Of a stretch of DNA of 64,000 nucleotides, positions 11,301 to 26,300 are shown in pieces. This DNA comes from Otatea glauca (lineage: Eukaryota; Streptophyta; Magnoliopsida; Poales; Poaceae). The number at the start of each line of letters is the position of its first letter. Positions within the stretch are counted from its first letter, which is position 1. Position numbers and translations under genes: made by a program. The notes beneath the pieces are model-generated. The model had not been told where the DNA came from, did no database searches, and worked only from the letters and a program-made list of their open reading frames with translations. The DNA lies in NCBI GenBank assembly GCA_036346275.1, contig CM070713.1:71540382-71604381 (forward strand), read 5' to 3'.

Positions 11301-14300
11301 TGTCGAGCTTGAATTTTTCTTCCATCGAGCGAGGTGTAGATAGCCCGCTTTTCTCCGAAGCCTTAAAAAACCCGTCTTATTTTCTCGACTGCGTATCATA
11401 TATAAGGACCTCACTCATTTGGTGGTTCACTTGAATAAGTTGATTTGGACATAGGAATAGATTTCTTTAGAGATTGACTCTTTGAGAATAATTCCTTCCT
11501 TTTGTGGTTATTGCTTTACACTTATACGGCACTTCCCGAATAGTGGAGTATATTTCATATCCATGTTGTTCTGCTTCCTTCGATTGCTTTGAAACTTCTT
11601 TCTTTTGAAATAGTAGAGTGCTTCCTCATTGGCATTGTTGAGTGGCGGTCTTCACGCTTTGAAATCAACTCATAGATTGTTTCATTTCTTTATTTCTTCC
11701 TTTCTCGAATAGTAGTTGTTAGCTCTGTCTCTAGCATGTTGGTTTGCTTCTAGCATTTAGTAGAATAAGTTGCATTAGCAAGTTCATCATTTGAAAGTGC
11801 TTTTGACTGACTATTAGATGCTGCCTTTATTATGATTTCCCATTGAAAGAATGTTCTTCTGTTGTTTCTCTTGGATTCCTCTCAAGAAGAATAAAGGGCA
11901 GCTCTCCCTACAGATGAGAAGGCTTGTTCTACGGTATGTGCTCCCCGATTTTCATCGAGTTAGCCGATTAGGGAGTTTCTCTCTCTTGAAGGTTTTCCTT
12001 GGGATCCTCGTAGTCTTCCCAAACGATAGTGCTTAAACCATCTCCAATGCGCCAGATCGGACCCGCTTTAAGAGTTTCCCTTCCAAAGACAAACACTCTC
12101 CATGTGATCGAAGCTCAGCCGGAACCTTGCTTGCTTAGACAATCTCTATTCGGTAGTAGCGCCAAAGACTGAGCACATAGAGAATCACCGCTACCAACAG
12201 CCTCCATCCCCTGCTTGGCAAGAAGCTTCATTAAAACCGACTAAGTCTCAACCCCAAGCTTTGCTTCACTCTTTGGTTTTGTCAAGGAGTCCCAAGGCAC
12301 CAATGGATTTTCCTTTCTCCTTTATCTCCTCCCACTGCATTTAGCTATAGCCTTGTCTATATCTTTAAAGAAACCCACAGCAACTTAAAACAGCTCATCG
12401 CATAGGAGAAACTCCACTGAACCATCGCCTTTATCAATATTTGATTCTGCTCTTGAAAGCATTCGGTCATTCCACCCATTTAACCCGATTTTCAACTTGA
12501 TCCATGATAGTGTGGAAAGCTTCACCCTTGAGTCGCCCATGCACGATGGCAGCCCCAAATACGCCTCATTCGTGGCTTCCTATCAATATGAAGTTTTCTT
12601 TCACCATGGCACGAATCTTGACCGGACGGGAAGAACCAAAGATCATACTAGACTTCGCTGGTTGACCTTTCGTCCCGATGCACGACTTCGTCCCTCGCTT
12701 AAAACATCCTTTAACTCATCTATCCCTCCGCCGACGCCTCACAAAGATAATCGAGTCATCTGCGAAGAAGAGATGTGTGATCCCAACGCTTCGAATCTTA
12801 CTCCTCAAGACGCTGCGTTCCTCCTTAAGCCTCAACATGGCACTAAAGCCCAAGCGCACAACACAAAGAGATAAGGTCGGCCTTCGCCCTTGTCGAATAC
12901 TCTAGCGGGGTGAAGTCGGGTCAGACGACACCCATTAACCGTCATTGCACATCTTGCCGTCGTTACACATCTCATGACCATATCGTATATTTATTACATA
13001 TCCCATCTTGGCAAAGACGCCCTAAGAAAGTCCCATTCCACTAAATCGATCATCTTATAGCTCGCCAAGAAATACTTAGCGGTCGAGGCCTTCATCATGT
13101 CTAACTTGACCGCATGCAGAGGACCTTCCTTATTCGACCTAGATTTGATGGGATGGATGCATTCATAGGCCACTAGTACATTGTCTCATTATCAATCTCC
13201 CGACACAAACGGGCTCGCTCGGAGACACAAGCCGAGACAAACAACCTTCAAACGATTAGCCAAAATCTTCGATCCAATCTTGTACAAAGACGTTGCATAA
13301 CCCTATGGGTCCGAATTGAGACAAATACTCGGTTCTTGGGATCAAGACGATTGTAGTGTCGTTCACCCCATCAAACCCTTCGTCTCCATTCATCAAAGCC
13401 TCGGATCAAGAAAGGATCTCGTTCTTCAACATGCCCCAATGTTTTTGGAAAACAGCGGGCATTCCGTCGGGCCGGCGCCTTCGCGCCCCATGGCAAAAAG
13501 CGCTCGACGGACTTCCTCGAGAGACACATCCGAGCCAAGCACCTCGTTAACCGAGCGAGGTGCTCTACTCGACCGCTTTCAAGACAAGATCGACATCCGA
13601 AATACCATGAGAAGAAAATAGGTTAGAGTCAAAGTTCATCGCCATGTGTCGAATCTCCTCCTCGCCTTCGCCCACTCCCATTGTCCTTCTTCAATTTCCT
13701 TATAAGGTTCTTGCATTGCCTCTGCGACGTGGGAAAATTATGTGTTTCGATCTCCTCCACAACCACAACCGCCGAGATCGTTGGCGCCACATAATCTCCT
13801 CCCGATGTAATAATTCATTTAGCCGGCATGCAACAATCTCCTCTCTCAACAACTTCTTGCGATGAGAAATGTAATAGGCTGGATTCGATCCTATTTTCCT
13901 TCAACTCCTTCTTTACGAACCAAACTTTGCTATACTCCATTCCTTCATTCGCACGGACATGTGAGCAATTTTCCGAGCAGACCATTGTGGGTTCCGATAA
14001 GCGCCGATTCGTCCCAAGCTTCTCGCACTATCCGCCATACGCCTCATCTCGGCTCCACATCGCCTCATAACGGAAATTCTTTGAATTATCCTCCTCCTAC
14101 GCCTTCTCCCGACTTCCAAACTAATATTCGAAGATAATGATCGATTTCGCCGACCACAAATGCTCCACTTTTACCGAGGGAAATAGTTCAAATAAAGCAT
14201 TTGTAGCATGAACCCGGCCCAATCTAGCTTTGACGTTGTCCTCCGCCGATCCAAAATCCTCAATGCACATGCGAGCGGAGGATCTTCGGATGCCTCCTCG

Positions 14301-17300
14301 TCCAAAACATCCGCATCCATCATAATAACATCTCGTATTTCTTCTTGCTCCCTTCTCCGCACAAGATTCCGAACAAAACCCCTTGATTGTTAGCAGCTTC
14401 TTCGGGCCTCCATTCGATAATCGAGGGATTCTATTCCCAATTGTTGAAATTGATCACTCATTCAATCCTCAATCCAGGTTTGACCACATATAAAATGGAG
14501 TCCAGGCCAATACAAGTGTAGAATTACTATAGTAGCAACTTGTCATCCCCATAAATCCAATTACGAAACACCTAATAGCCAAATCAAGTAAAGTACCACT
14601 TCGGAATCATCCTATCATAGTGCTCAAGTTATCAATTACTCCAAATCGAGTGCTTCTACTCTATTCTATAAAGACGAGTGATCCAATCACAAATGAGAGT
14701 TGGGAATTATACAACTTGAAGATCCACAAGTCCAAATTATTGTGACAGGAAAGCAAGAGTTACCCAGTTAACAATTCAGCAAATACTAGTTCGAATCAAA
14801 TCAGAGCGAGGAAATCGAGGAAAAGCTAGCGGAGGTCAATAAAGCTATGCTTATCAAGCTTGCATGGTCGATATGGGATAATCCATCGGACCGTGGTGTC
14901 GCTACTAAAGGAATTCTATTGGCATCCTGTTTGACCTATGCTATGTTTACAATGTTAAAGATCTCGACCACCGCTATTCTGTATTAAGGTGGTTGAGAAC
15001 GGAAAAAGCCTAGCCTTTTTCCTTCTAGGCCATCAGCCGGGAAATTCTCCCATTTCATACTTTAACGAGTAGGCTACTTTCTAAACCGGTTGGTTGGTAG
15101 TGGCATATGATGTTTTGTGGAAACTAACCTACCTCTCGAGTAAGCATATACCTTCTAAGGAAAACACCGGTTCCTTCATCCTTCATTCGGGAACTATTTT
15201 CGGCTAAGTTGTAATCTTACAACTTCTAAAGAAAAGGTTCGCAACATGATGAGCATCTATTGTTTTTCGGCATGGGATGAAATGAGCTATTTTGGAGAAT
15301 CTATCCACCACAACAAATACAAGATCGCTTCAGTGATATCTCGAGCTATGAGTTCGTAAGTCGCTCCATCCTTCTCTTCTTGTTGGAGCTACTCCTTGCC
15401 TTCTTGTTGTACCAGGTTCTAATCTCGTCATGGAGTTTATGAAGCTAGAGGAAAGGAGGGAATCGAGAATTCAACTAAGCTAGCTACTCGAGTTACTGCT
15501 TGTTATTTACGCTATTTCCCTTAGTAGTGATTTACGCTATCTCTCGCTTCCTTAGTTACGCTAGTCCTTCTTCTTTGTCTTTACGCTAACATGAGTTCAA
15601 GGAGTTAAAGTTAGTCCTTTGCTTTGGTTGCATTCCATTTGTTGCTTTGAGTTCATAGTTTCTCTCTCTGTAGCTAGCCCGCCGCCAGTAGCTGCATGCA
15701 TCTTCTTCATAAGGGGAGCTAGTATTTATTCTTTCGAGCTTTTAGTTGGAGTTTAAGGAGTTGAGCTATTTCCTTTGTTTTCCCCGGGTGGAGCTATTTT
15801 CTTTTCCTTATTCGGAGGTAAGAAGTCGTCCCTTACGTGATCGTAACAAGTCTAAGTTCGCCTTCTTGGGATCTCGATTCTCGCATCCGCCTAAGCAATG
15901 CATCTCATTTCCCTTCTCGATTCATTTCCTTCACTGTGAACTGTCATTCATTTGGGCACTTTAGGATCTCGTCGACAAGGACACCTAAGAAGAATAACAA
16001 AGGAGTAAAACGACCCTAGTATTAAAATAACCACGAGCTCAGTGAAACAAGAAATTGATTTCAATACTAAGAACGTTAAAGCAATAACCCTTATTTATTT
16101 GTAATAATCTATAAGCTATGAGGGTAAACATCTATAGCTAAAATACAATCAGTAAGGTACCGTCCCCAAGATTGGGGATAGCCGAGTGGGGTTGATCTTC
16201 CGATCGGTTTAAGATACTTTTGAGAATGCTAGAAACCATTCCTAGTTAGATTGGAATCTAGTCCAATAAAAGAGCAATAAATCGGTAGCAAAATGAGAGC
16301 ACTAAAACAAATATATCTTATTTCCTTCTGTCTAGTGATAGGCATAAGCGAATCTAGGCCCTTTCGAGAGACCAGGACTATTCTCGACATGCCCGAGTTT
16401 GTTTGTTGAAAGTAGGTTTCTTCCTTGATCCAAGAGCAGGAGTGATGAGTTATTGGTTCCTCTGTTCTATCTTTACGCTAAGGAGTTGCTCTTTCTTTGT
16501 CCCTTCAAGAGCTAAGATGGGTCTTTCCTTCCTCTTCGCAGTGTTAGTGAGTTATGAGATAGGAGTTGTTATTCGAGTCGTTCCTTGTCACGCTTTTCCC
16601 TGCAGACGGATATCCCTTATCAATGCATTTGAATTGGCTTTAGGATATGGGTAAATCAATCAACTCGTTCGAAGTGAGACAATCCGTTATCATTTCCCTA
16701 ACCAAAGGGGCACTTATCTCTAAATGGGTATTCAATCGTAAGGGTTATTTTTGTGAAGAAAGAGAGACCTTTGAGTAGGACTTTTCATAGATGCCGTTAG
16801 GGCTATGAGTTCGATTCCTTCGTTCCTTCTTACCGAGCTAGGTATTCCTTCCGTGTTATTGAGTTGAGTAAGGAGTTCCTTTAGGAATCTGTATCCAAAG
16901 CAAGTAACCAAAGCAAGAAGTATCTCTTTTCCTTGTCTCTCTGGAGTGTAAAACATGGCAAGCTCAGTGAGAAAGGGTACTATAACCAAGTCTTGTTTAT
17001 TCGGGAGTTACCTTTGTAGGTAGTAGTTCCTCTCGGTATGAGTTCCTTTGGTATCTAGTCTGTTCAGCTTCTTCTTAGTTCTGTGTTCCCGAGTTGGGAG
17101 TTAGGAGTTGGTAGTCCTTTGAGTTGGGAGGCGTTTCCTTCTCTGGGCATTCCTTTGTTTGTGGTTTCTATAAAACTTTTCCTTTGATCGCCTATTTCGC
17201 TCGGTTCTTGTACAGATGCCTCTTCATGAGCCTACCTCTCTCGACCCTTTGACTTCATTGGCTATTCAGTCCCAAGAACTAGTATTTCTACATGAAAAGA

Positions 17301-20300
17301 GAGTGGTGGTTATAGCTAGAACTAGTAATCACGAGCTCAACCTGGTAATGCCAACTACCCCAACCAAGCCTTGTCTTCTCATCCTATTCCTTACTTTCCA
17401 GTGCAAATCTTTTCTCGCTTCATGCATTTACCTATCTTTGACTATTTCTCTCTTCTTCGAACAATCCTTTCCAAAGACTAGGCGGCTATTTCGTGGCTTA
17501 CCCTGGTTCTCGATTCTCTATTCTCTTCATTACCAATAACTACTCATTACCAAGAACTACTTTCCCAAGCTCTAATTCCTCTTCATTGACCAAGCTATGA
17601 CTACTAACCCTATTTATAAGCGTACTTATCCTGTTTAGAAACTCCTTTTGACTTACGAACCTCTTCTTTTATTTGCTTATTTTGAAATAGGATTTTCTAT
17701 CCCCGCTCACAAATTCATACAAGTCGGTATAACTTTTTCGCTTATACTTATCTTCAACTTGCTTTTCCGAGGTCATGGATTACTGTGTTTACGATTAGAA
17801 CGTTGTCACCATCATAATTTGCCTAATATCATTCAACAATTTGTGAGGTTACTTTCACGCCAAACTCCATACTCTAGGCCTGCTGCTTGGACTGTTCAGC
17901 GTAAACAACCGGCTGCTTCCCGTTGTTCCCACCATCTCCACTCTTGACTCGAATTCCTTTGCACATGATCCTCGCCTTAATTATGCTCTGGTGATTATTA
18001 AATCTGCAATGCTTTCTTTGTAGTGCAGCTTGCAGACCTAAGAGTTTATAACTTATTACCATTACCTTAGCAGATCAACCTCACGTCAAGGTTTTCAGCC
18101 AAGGGGCATTATTTTCTTAGGGCTATGAGCTTGTTTATGGAGATGGAATGCTTAATCCAGCTTGTACTCTTTACTATATCCGGCATACTAAAGGATAGGG
18201 CAGTCCCTTCCACCAGTGACTTTTCGGTAGCACTACATAGTCTTCAAATCAAACTGAAACCGCTTAATCGATCACTTTCTTTACTATACTATCTTTCCCT
18301 GCCGCCAAAAATCCGGATATTCCACATTGCCCCAAGGTAAGTCAAAGAGGTATGCTGGGAAGCATAGATCACGGTATATGCGTAATAGGAGGGAATTTCC
18401 AAGAATAGCTTGACGAAGACCCACGCTGGCTCTGGTCATGCAGAGCTGATCTATCCGCTTCCATTTCGACTTCGGGAGCTCCATGTTCCTAACTAATCCC
18501 TTATCTTTCAAACAAATTACCTCTTGAACAAACAAACAACTACTTAAACTCATCTACCTAGCTCAAGTTTCTTTACCCTTGTTTGCGCTTCGCCTAAAAA
18601 AGATAGCCAAACGTTGGTAATTAACTCTTGGGTTTTTCAAAGATTTCAGTAGCTAACCGTAGATGCTAACTCGTATGCCGTTTTTCATGTTGCGTCGGTT
18701 TGACGCCTCTTTCTTTATGTCGGTAGCAAGTAAACCACACATCGTTAATTGTGTCAAGAACGAATGAAATCACGTATTATAGATAAGTAGCAAGTAGCTT
18801 CAACCCGGTGGTGGCTTTCATGAAAGCACCTTTTGGATCTACTTTGTTATCTAGCTACATATGACTTTTCTCATCAAAGAAAATTCTAAGAACAAGAGAA
18901 AAGGATCGATCTCTGAACGCACTGCCAAAGAGCACTGGGCAACAAGCTCCTCGCCGCAGATTTCATAGTTTACTCGAGGAGTTTTGAGTTGGGCTAAGTA
19001 TGAATCAAAACTGGGAGGAAGCGGCCCCTTTCAAAAGGTAGGAGGCTGGGGAAGTGACAATGATCAGTCCATCGATAAGTGGTAAAAAAAGCGTCTTTTG
19101 ATAATAACGGAAGGTGCTCGTAGGGAGGCAGACGTTGAGATACTCATCTTCTACCCTATCCCACATCAACCCTATCCCATTCCATTTCAGCTCTTGCCTA
19201 TCTACACAAACTCTGCAATTGGATCAATCATTATAAGAAGGCTTCCCAAAATGCTTTTCCATGTGGCAGTTAAAAAATGAACATAACCAGCAGAATAGTA
19301 ATTCAACATATTAGAGACGACCATCGTAGTAACATGCCCATTTGCTTATGTATGCTAATGCACAAACAAAATCATTGAGCATACTGGAGTAGTATTGAGT
19401 ACCATCAAGTTAGCCTTAATTTTGGGTGATTTCAAAAGAAATCATATTTAATGTCAGAATATTGGACAAACTTCACAAGCATAAACTATTGCATTTGCTA
19501 GCATCAAGCAGGCATTTGAAGTATAGCCAGCTTACCAGCTCCAGAACTACCATTGGAATATGATGCAGCAGCAGCTCTGTTATCATGGACACTGAGCTGA
19601 CGAGTAAGCTTTGACAAGAGAGATGATTGTTTTTGGTACTTTTCCCGTCTTTGTTTAGCATTGTGGTCCTCTTGGAGAAGTTCTTCAATCTTTGCATTGC
19701 TTTGTGCACTAAAAGTTAGAATCGTGAGAAGGTTAGCAACATATTATAGAAAAAGGAGTGACCATGTAACAAACACTTCAACCTTCCTGCCGGTGGGAGC
19801 ACTAGACGGGAAATGTGTGGTGCACGACAGTTTTTTTATAAAAAAAATTAGGAGGGGTTTGCACCCTGTCCATCCCCTATAAAAAAATAAGAATAAGTCC
19901 ATGAACTATGAAACCGGTTATTTAAACCCCTCATCTTCCAAAACCAGTTTAAATCACACTCTGTGGTGGTCTGCCTCGGTTGTTTTGCCGATGTGGAATT
20001 GACCTTGGGCTGTTTTGCCACATTGGCGTGTGCGTGTCATGGTCTGGTTATAATAAGTTATGTGCCAAAAAGTCAAGAAGCTAATAAACAAAAGAACAAT
20101 GTAATGTGAACAAAAGTTCTGTATGAAGGCCCAAGTGTGAATGGGACCAGGACATAATTGAGCTTGGGAAGACTTGGTTCAAAGGAAACAGTTTACATTT
20201 GGATAAACTCTTAAGTAAACAAGGGCAGACAACAAGTCACAAAAAATGGCAAACAAATGACAAAAACTATGAGCTATGCTACATGTACTTGAGTAGGTGG

Positions 20301-23300
20301 TTAGGTGCATATTAGGTGCAGGTGTGCAACTGTGCAAGCATATCAAAGCCAGTGTGAGAGAAGCAATTTAATCAGTGCATACCACTTTGTAAAAAAGAAT
20401 TACGGAACATTTCAGACATGAAGCATTTCCGGATATAGTCATGACTTCTGTCTGTTACCTCATCTCATAAAAAATAATTTATGAAGCAAATAAGTAAAAG
20501 GAAAGTAATTAATATAATGAACCTATTCAAAATAGATCTCGCCACATGTAAGGACCCATAACTGCACGTAACTCTATTCGCACCCATTAAAATATTTCAT
20601 TGATTGCAGTTCTTCCATCTGGGTGGTATATTGTAATTTTCAGCCAATTGGGTAAATGAAAGAGGAACTAGTGCAATGGACAACTGGACATAGAACCAGG
20701 CTACCTATTATACAAACAGAGAATATGCATCCAACCTTATTGAGCTGTAAAGCTGGTTTAGCATATCTTCCTTTGCTTTCTCCACTTGGCAAAGCACGAT
20801 AGCCTGATCAATTTATCATGCAGAAGACAATGAAAATTGTACCACAAATGAAAAATGTGAAAGGATTGACTGAAGCTACAAATATGAACCTTTGGAACAT
20901 TTGCTGCCAAACTGTTCAAAACAGCCTCAACATATCCACGAACTTCTTGAGACATCCATCGGAGTTCTTCTTCAGGATCAGCGGGCCTCCGGGCCATCGT
21001 ATCCTTAAAAGAAACAGAGTGGTTGCGTGTCATAGTGGAATGGTAGAACAAAGCAACATCAATAAGTGAACTTTTGTTAGACACATTCAAATGATAAACA
21101 TGGTCACTGGGAACGTAGAACAACTTGGTGTCCAGTCAAGACTGAGTTGATAGAAAATAAGGTGAGGCAACTGATTCAGATTTCAGAATAGTAACGGATA
21201 AAAGCTTCGCAATGAATATAGATATAAGGACATAAGTCAAGCATAAGCTAGAGCTTACAAGGGATCCATCTGAATGGCTTTGTCTCATGGAACCAACCTC
21301 AGGAGTATTTGAACCCTTGATAGAACCCCCTTTGCTCTGAATAACACCTTTAATTTTCTTCATCCACTCAATCTTGTCAGCCATATTCTCAGCCTTCAAT
21401 ATAACGGCACTATGAGCTGCAACATGAAATAAACATTTATAGCAATAGAATTAATAAGTAAACCTCAAGCTAGAACATTTAGAGGTTGAACCTTTCAGTA
21501 CAGTTTTGTAGGCAACTCTGTTAGTAATCTTAAATATAAGACTTGGGCCTTTCTCTTTATCAGGCCCATTCGCCTTTTTTGAGTCCTTAGAACTCCTAGA
21601 AAGCCCTTCCTCCTCTATCTCCTCCAGGTTACATTCCTGAATCACACAGCAGAATATGTTATTGAAACAGTTCATATCACACATTCGCACCTCACATAGT
21701 TGTATGTTTCTCAGTTCAAATATGAATCGAAACTGTCCACAATGACTTGGAAAAAAAACAGAACATTAACTATTATAACCCTTACGTGTAAACTAAAATA
21801 TCATATCATATATTACTGAATTTCAAGTAGAATAAAACAAACATGGTAAAGAATATAATAGTTAAGCACACCTCCAGGACAATGACGCCTCGAAAATGTC
21901 TCTCCTCTTGTTTCTTCGTGTATCCAAGCTGGACAGGAAAAGGATACAGTAAATGGCACCAACACCCTCAAATAAACAAGGACATTAAAAAAATCAGCAG
22001 CAAATGTAAGGAAAATTAGCGAAAGTTGGGATTTAGAACAAGAGTGGAAGGTATCAGTACAGGAGATTTATTAACCTTTCCACTCTTCTCATTTAGGACA
22101 AACCACCTTCTACTCCATTCATTATTTTTTGCACTCTTCTTCAGAAGGTAACCTAAAGAGAAGAAAAATATGCTTCTGTATCAAGAAATCAAACCACAAT
22201 TATTGGAAAAAAAAAATCATCAAAAACATGTACAGTTACTTCTTACATCTGTATCCATGTATTGTATGCTAAAAATGAAAGATTATGCTAGAATTCTGCA
22301 TAGAATCGATAAGCAGCCAAAGAGGTTGATTCTTATGAAAATGCTCGTTTCATTTTAATGGACCAAAATTGACATTTGAGCCACATGAAATAAATCTGCA
22401 GTGGTTTCAATTTCAATCACAGTTGCACGGAAGCGAGTGCTGCCAAATTGCTTTGAGAAAAGATGAATTTGTGCCAACCTATGGTGCACTTTTATACCTG
22501 CGGTTATTTCGCCACCAGGCCCAGCAACCTGCAAATTCGGTCCCTCTTTTGTATCTTTATCTTGCTGATTGGATTTGTCTTTCATTGGTTTCAGGCTACC
22601 ACCAGCTTTCTCAGATCCTGTTTGGGGGCTTGAAGCCTAATATGAAGGACAAGCAATGTTAACAGCCAGACCAACATAAGTAGAGATAATCTTGCGGCCA
22701 TTACTTTTGAGTTTTGAGTACAGATTTGTAGCATGCAGATTAATGCATCCTAAGCAACGAGGCAAATGTCATACCCTATTCATCATGGACTGCTCTGCAT
22801 CTTGTGCTTTCTTCGATGATCTATTTTTCACCTCATCCTCACGACGCTGCCTTTCCATTCTACAAAAATCATACCAAACCAAAGATGATCACTGGATCGT
22901 GTAATGATGAAAACTCTGTAAAGGCTTATCAACTTATCGACAGCCGATAGTACGACAAATCATTATCCATTTCATCTAAGGGAAGAAAGCAATTCTTGGA
23001 TACCATAGAAGTTAAAAACTGAAGTGGTACACTTCATTGGAGCATCAATTTGTTAAAAAAAATGCCTCAGCCTTTTCGCATTGTTCTTCATCATTAGTCT
23101 TTCTGGTCAAAAATAAAATTAAGAATCTAAAAGAGCAAAACTTCTCTTGTCGATTTACCAAGTACAGAAAATAAGCAAAGTAGGAAAAAATAAAACATTA
23201 TTTGCCAAAGTTACATTAAAGCAGATTAAATAAAAAGAAACCAACTATTATCTGTTAAGAGCACGACTGACCTTCTTTGTACTAAACGGATGAAATGTTG

Positions 23301-26300
23301 TGGGGGGACAAAGGCACGCTCCATATCAACAAGTGCAACAACCATCTTTTTTGCATCATTTTTAAAAGCATCCAGTGCATTAGATGCAATTGCAATGACC
23401 TTGACAAAAGACATGGTGGAATGTTGTGGTCAGAAATCAGGTGACACAAGTAAAAAGGGGGTTACGACATAGAACAAAGTGGCACCTCGCGTTTGAATGG
23501 AGGATATCTTCCCAACCCTGGCGTAGCATTTGCAGAAGCATTTACTATGTCAAACAATACACGGTGTACCTAGTGTATAAAAAAATAATAATTGATTGAT
23601 GTATCAGAAGCTACATGACAGTGTCTATCAATGCACAGTGTACCTAGTGTATTGACAAACATAATAATTAATAAGCTACATAGACAGCGAAATATTTGTG
23701 CAAGTGCAATAGTTTACAGAAAAACCATAAAATTGAATATTAGCAGGATAGAAATAGCTCATCAAAAGCATATCTCTATCTTACATTGATCTTCATACAA
23801 AGACAGAGGATATGTACAATTTGGGGAACAGCCAAGACAAGACATACCTCTTCAACACACAGTCGCGATGGCTCCTTTGCCATTTCCAGTACTCCTTTTA
23901 TTAAGGATCTTAAACCTTTCTCAGGAGATATCAAATATGGTTGATAACCATCGGCTTCCAAGACAATCTAGAATATGAAAAAAAAAGTTATGTTCATCAT
24001 AGGCCAAAAGAATAGTCCATTTCAGAAATAATTCAGGAAGGGCTTTCAAATTTACCCTTTTGACATTGTTCAAATCAAAATGCCTATCCAATGGAAGCTG
24101 TTTGATCCTATCCGGAAACTTGCCCTCAAAACTTGCAACAATTTTCCAACCAGACCCCTTTTGATTGAGAACAGTATAACGGTAATGCAATCAGCTATTT
24201 CATTTTGCAAGTACGAGCTTAGGTATAAACAAAGACTATAACTTAAGCTTATCACTAACCTCACCAGAAGTAACATGAGCAAGAAACTTATCTTCAAACT
24301 CTCGGCACAGCTCTAGAGCAACAGCCCTGGTTCCTTCAGCGCTTTGTACCATCTGTTCTCCCAGCCTTGAAAGTTCATCTTTCACTATCTGAGACTTACC
24401 CTGAAGCCTGAAATTGGAGCAAGGGTGCAGGCATTTGCAATTTAAGCACCGGAAATCATAGCCAGAACTTTTTTATTAAAAAAAAGACAGAAGACAAGAA
24501 ATATACGTGTTACATGGTGCACTAATGATAAATTCAATTGGTAGATATGGGTGGTCAGTACAGCAGAATAGTTCATTGACCATATCAAATTTAATAAGGA
24601 GTTTGAAAAGTGGTATCAACTTGACATTTCATAGACAAGTAGAAGCTACATATCTTTGTACATGACATTCCTTTTACATTTGGACGACTGGGTCCTGTAA
24701 CCACAGATGCAAAAGGTGCTGTGGAAGCTCAGTTTTGAAATCATACAATTTTATGGTATCAACCCCATATTTGTTAGGAATATAAAAGGTCAATCAGCAA
24801 TGTTGGAAAAGGTAATCAAGAACACGGATGTGATACCTGCAGAAACAAGCTTCAATGATGATACTGCAGAGGAGACATCTTGATGAAATGAAATATAAAG
24901 GATTTTGTTAAATGCAAAAAGACCAGATCCTCGAAATTTTAATTGTCTGGTTGCCAGTAGGAGCCTGGAGAAATTAAGCTACATGCATGTTTGTGCCATT
25001 ATCTTGAATGATTAAGATGCATGTTTGGTGATTAATTTGGATGACATTAACCATGTGGGATTGTGATTAGTTTGTTTCAATAGAAAAAAAGTTGCTTCTA
25101 TTTTTAAATTTATACATGTACTCCCGCCGTTCCTAAATAGATGGTATTCTAGGATTTTGCATTTTTGCGCTTCAACCAAGGCAAGTTTACAAAAGACCAA
25201 ATTACCTCTTTTATTAGGTCACTTATTGCTATGGATAATGTGTATTACTCTAGTCCATAGCATTACATAATCTTGGAAATAGCCAAAGTGGAGGGGTATA
25301 TAAGGAAAAGAGGGTGAAAAGTCATCTCGAAATTGTAGAATGACATGTATTCAGTGTTATTACGGCGTTGCCTAGGCGACGCCTAGGCGCCGACTAGGAG
25401 TCCAGGCGGCCGGCCCGAGTCGCCATGGCTCGGCGCCTCGCCTGAAGCCAACTAGGCGGTCGCCTGGTCGCCATGGCGTCGCGGCGCGGTGCGGACGCCT
25501 AGGCGTCAGCCTGGCTGTATGGGTGGACGACTAGCGTTGGCTGAAGTATTTGAGGACACGAAGAGTCGTCTGATCGGGGGAGGTTTGGGAAAGACCGGAA
25601 GACTCACCGTCTGGAGATTGGAATCGGAGAAACCCTAGTTTCGCCGCTGCCGCTGCCAGCAACTTCTCCGCCCCCGAAGCTTCCACCACCGGTAATCCTC
25701 CGCCTCCCCCTCCTCCTCCGCCTCTCCTTCCCCATCCACTGCTTCTCTGCTCGGCGCTCCGCTCGGTGGCTCGGTTCGGCGTTCTGCTCGGCGGCTCGGC
25801 GGCGCGAGGTAGCAGCTCCGCCTCTTGCTCAACAGCTCAGGAGGATGCGGGATGCGCTGAGCCGCTGAGCTCAGGACTTTGGGAGGATGAGATGCGGCGA
25901 TGCGGGATGCACTGAGCCGCTGAGCTCGGGACTTCGGGTTTCGGGAGGATGAGGAAGGGTTGAAGGGCTCTCGGATGAGGAATGGGTGGGGGTGGCCGAA
26001 GTAGTAGTACTAGTATCGAGCACGAGCAGTGAGAAAGGATTGACCAGGACGCAGCTCGGGAGTAGTAGTATTGAGCACTAGCAGTGAGTAGTGCGAATGA
26101 GTACTGAGTAATGAGTACTGATAGTGATTACTGAATATTAGTATTGACTATTGAGTACTGAGAATGATCACTGACTAATGACTATTAGTATTGAGTAGAG
26201 TACTGAATATTAGTATTGTGTAATAAGTAGACTGCTTAGCAATTAGCATTGAGTATTGACTGCTTGGTATTGAGTAATGAGTATTGACTGCTTAGTATTT

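Noticed and set aside
12497..14393. Plus-strand ORFs of 60-125 codons
   Set aside because: They lie opposite the LINE reverse transcriptase relic and have no independent support.
10270..19090. tRNA, rRNA or respiratory genes in the mitochondrial-like segment
   Set aside because: I looked for such genes to support the NUMT call and found none I can defend.
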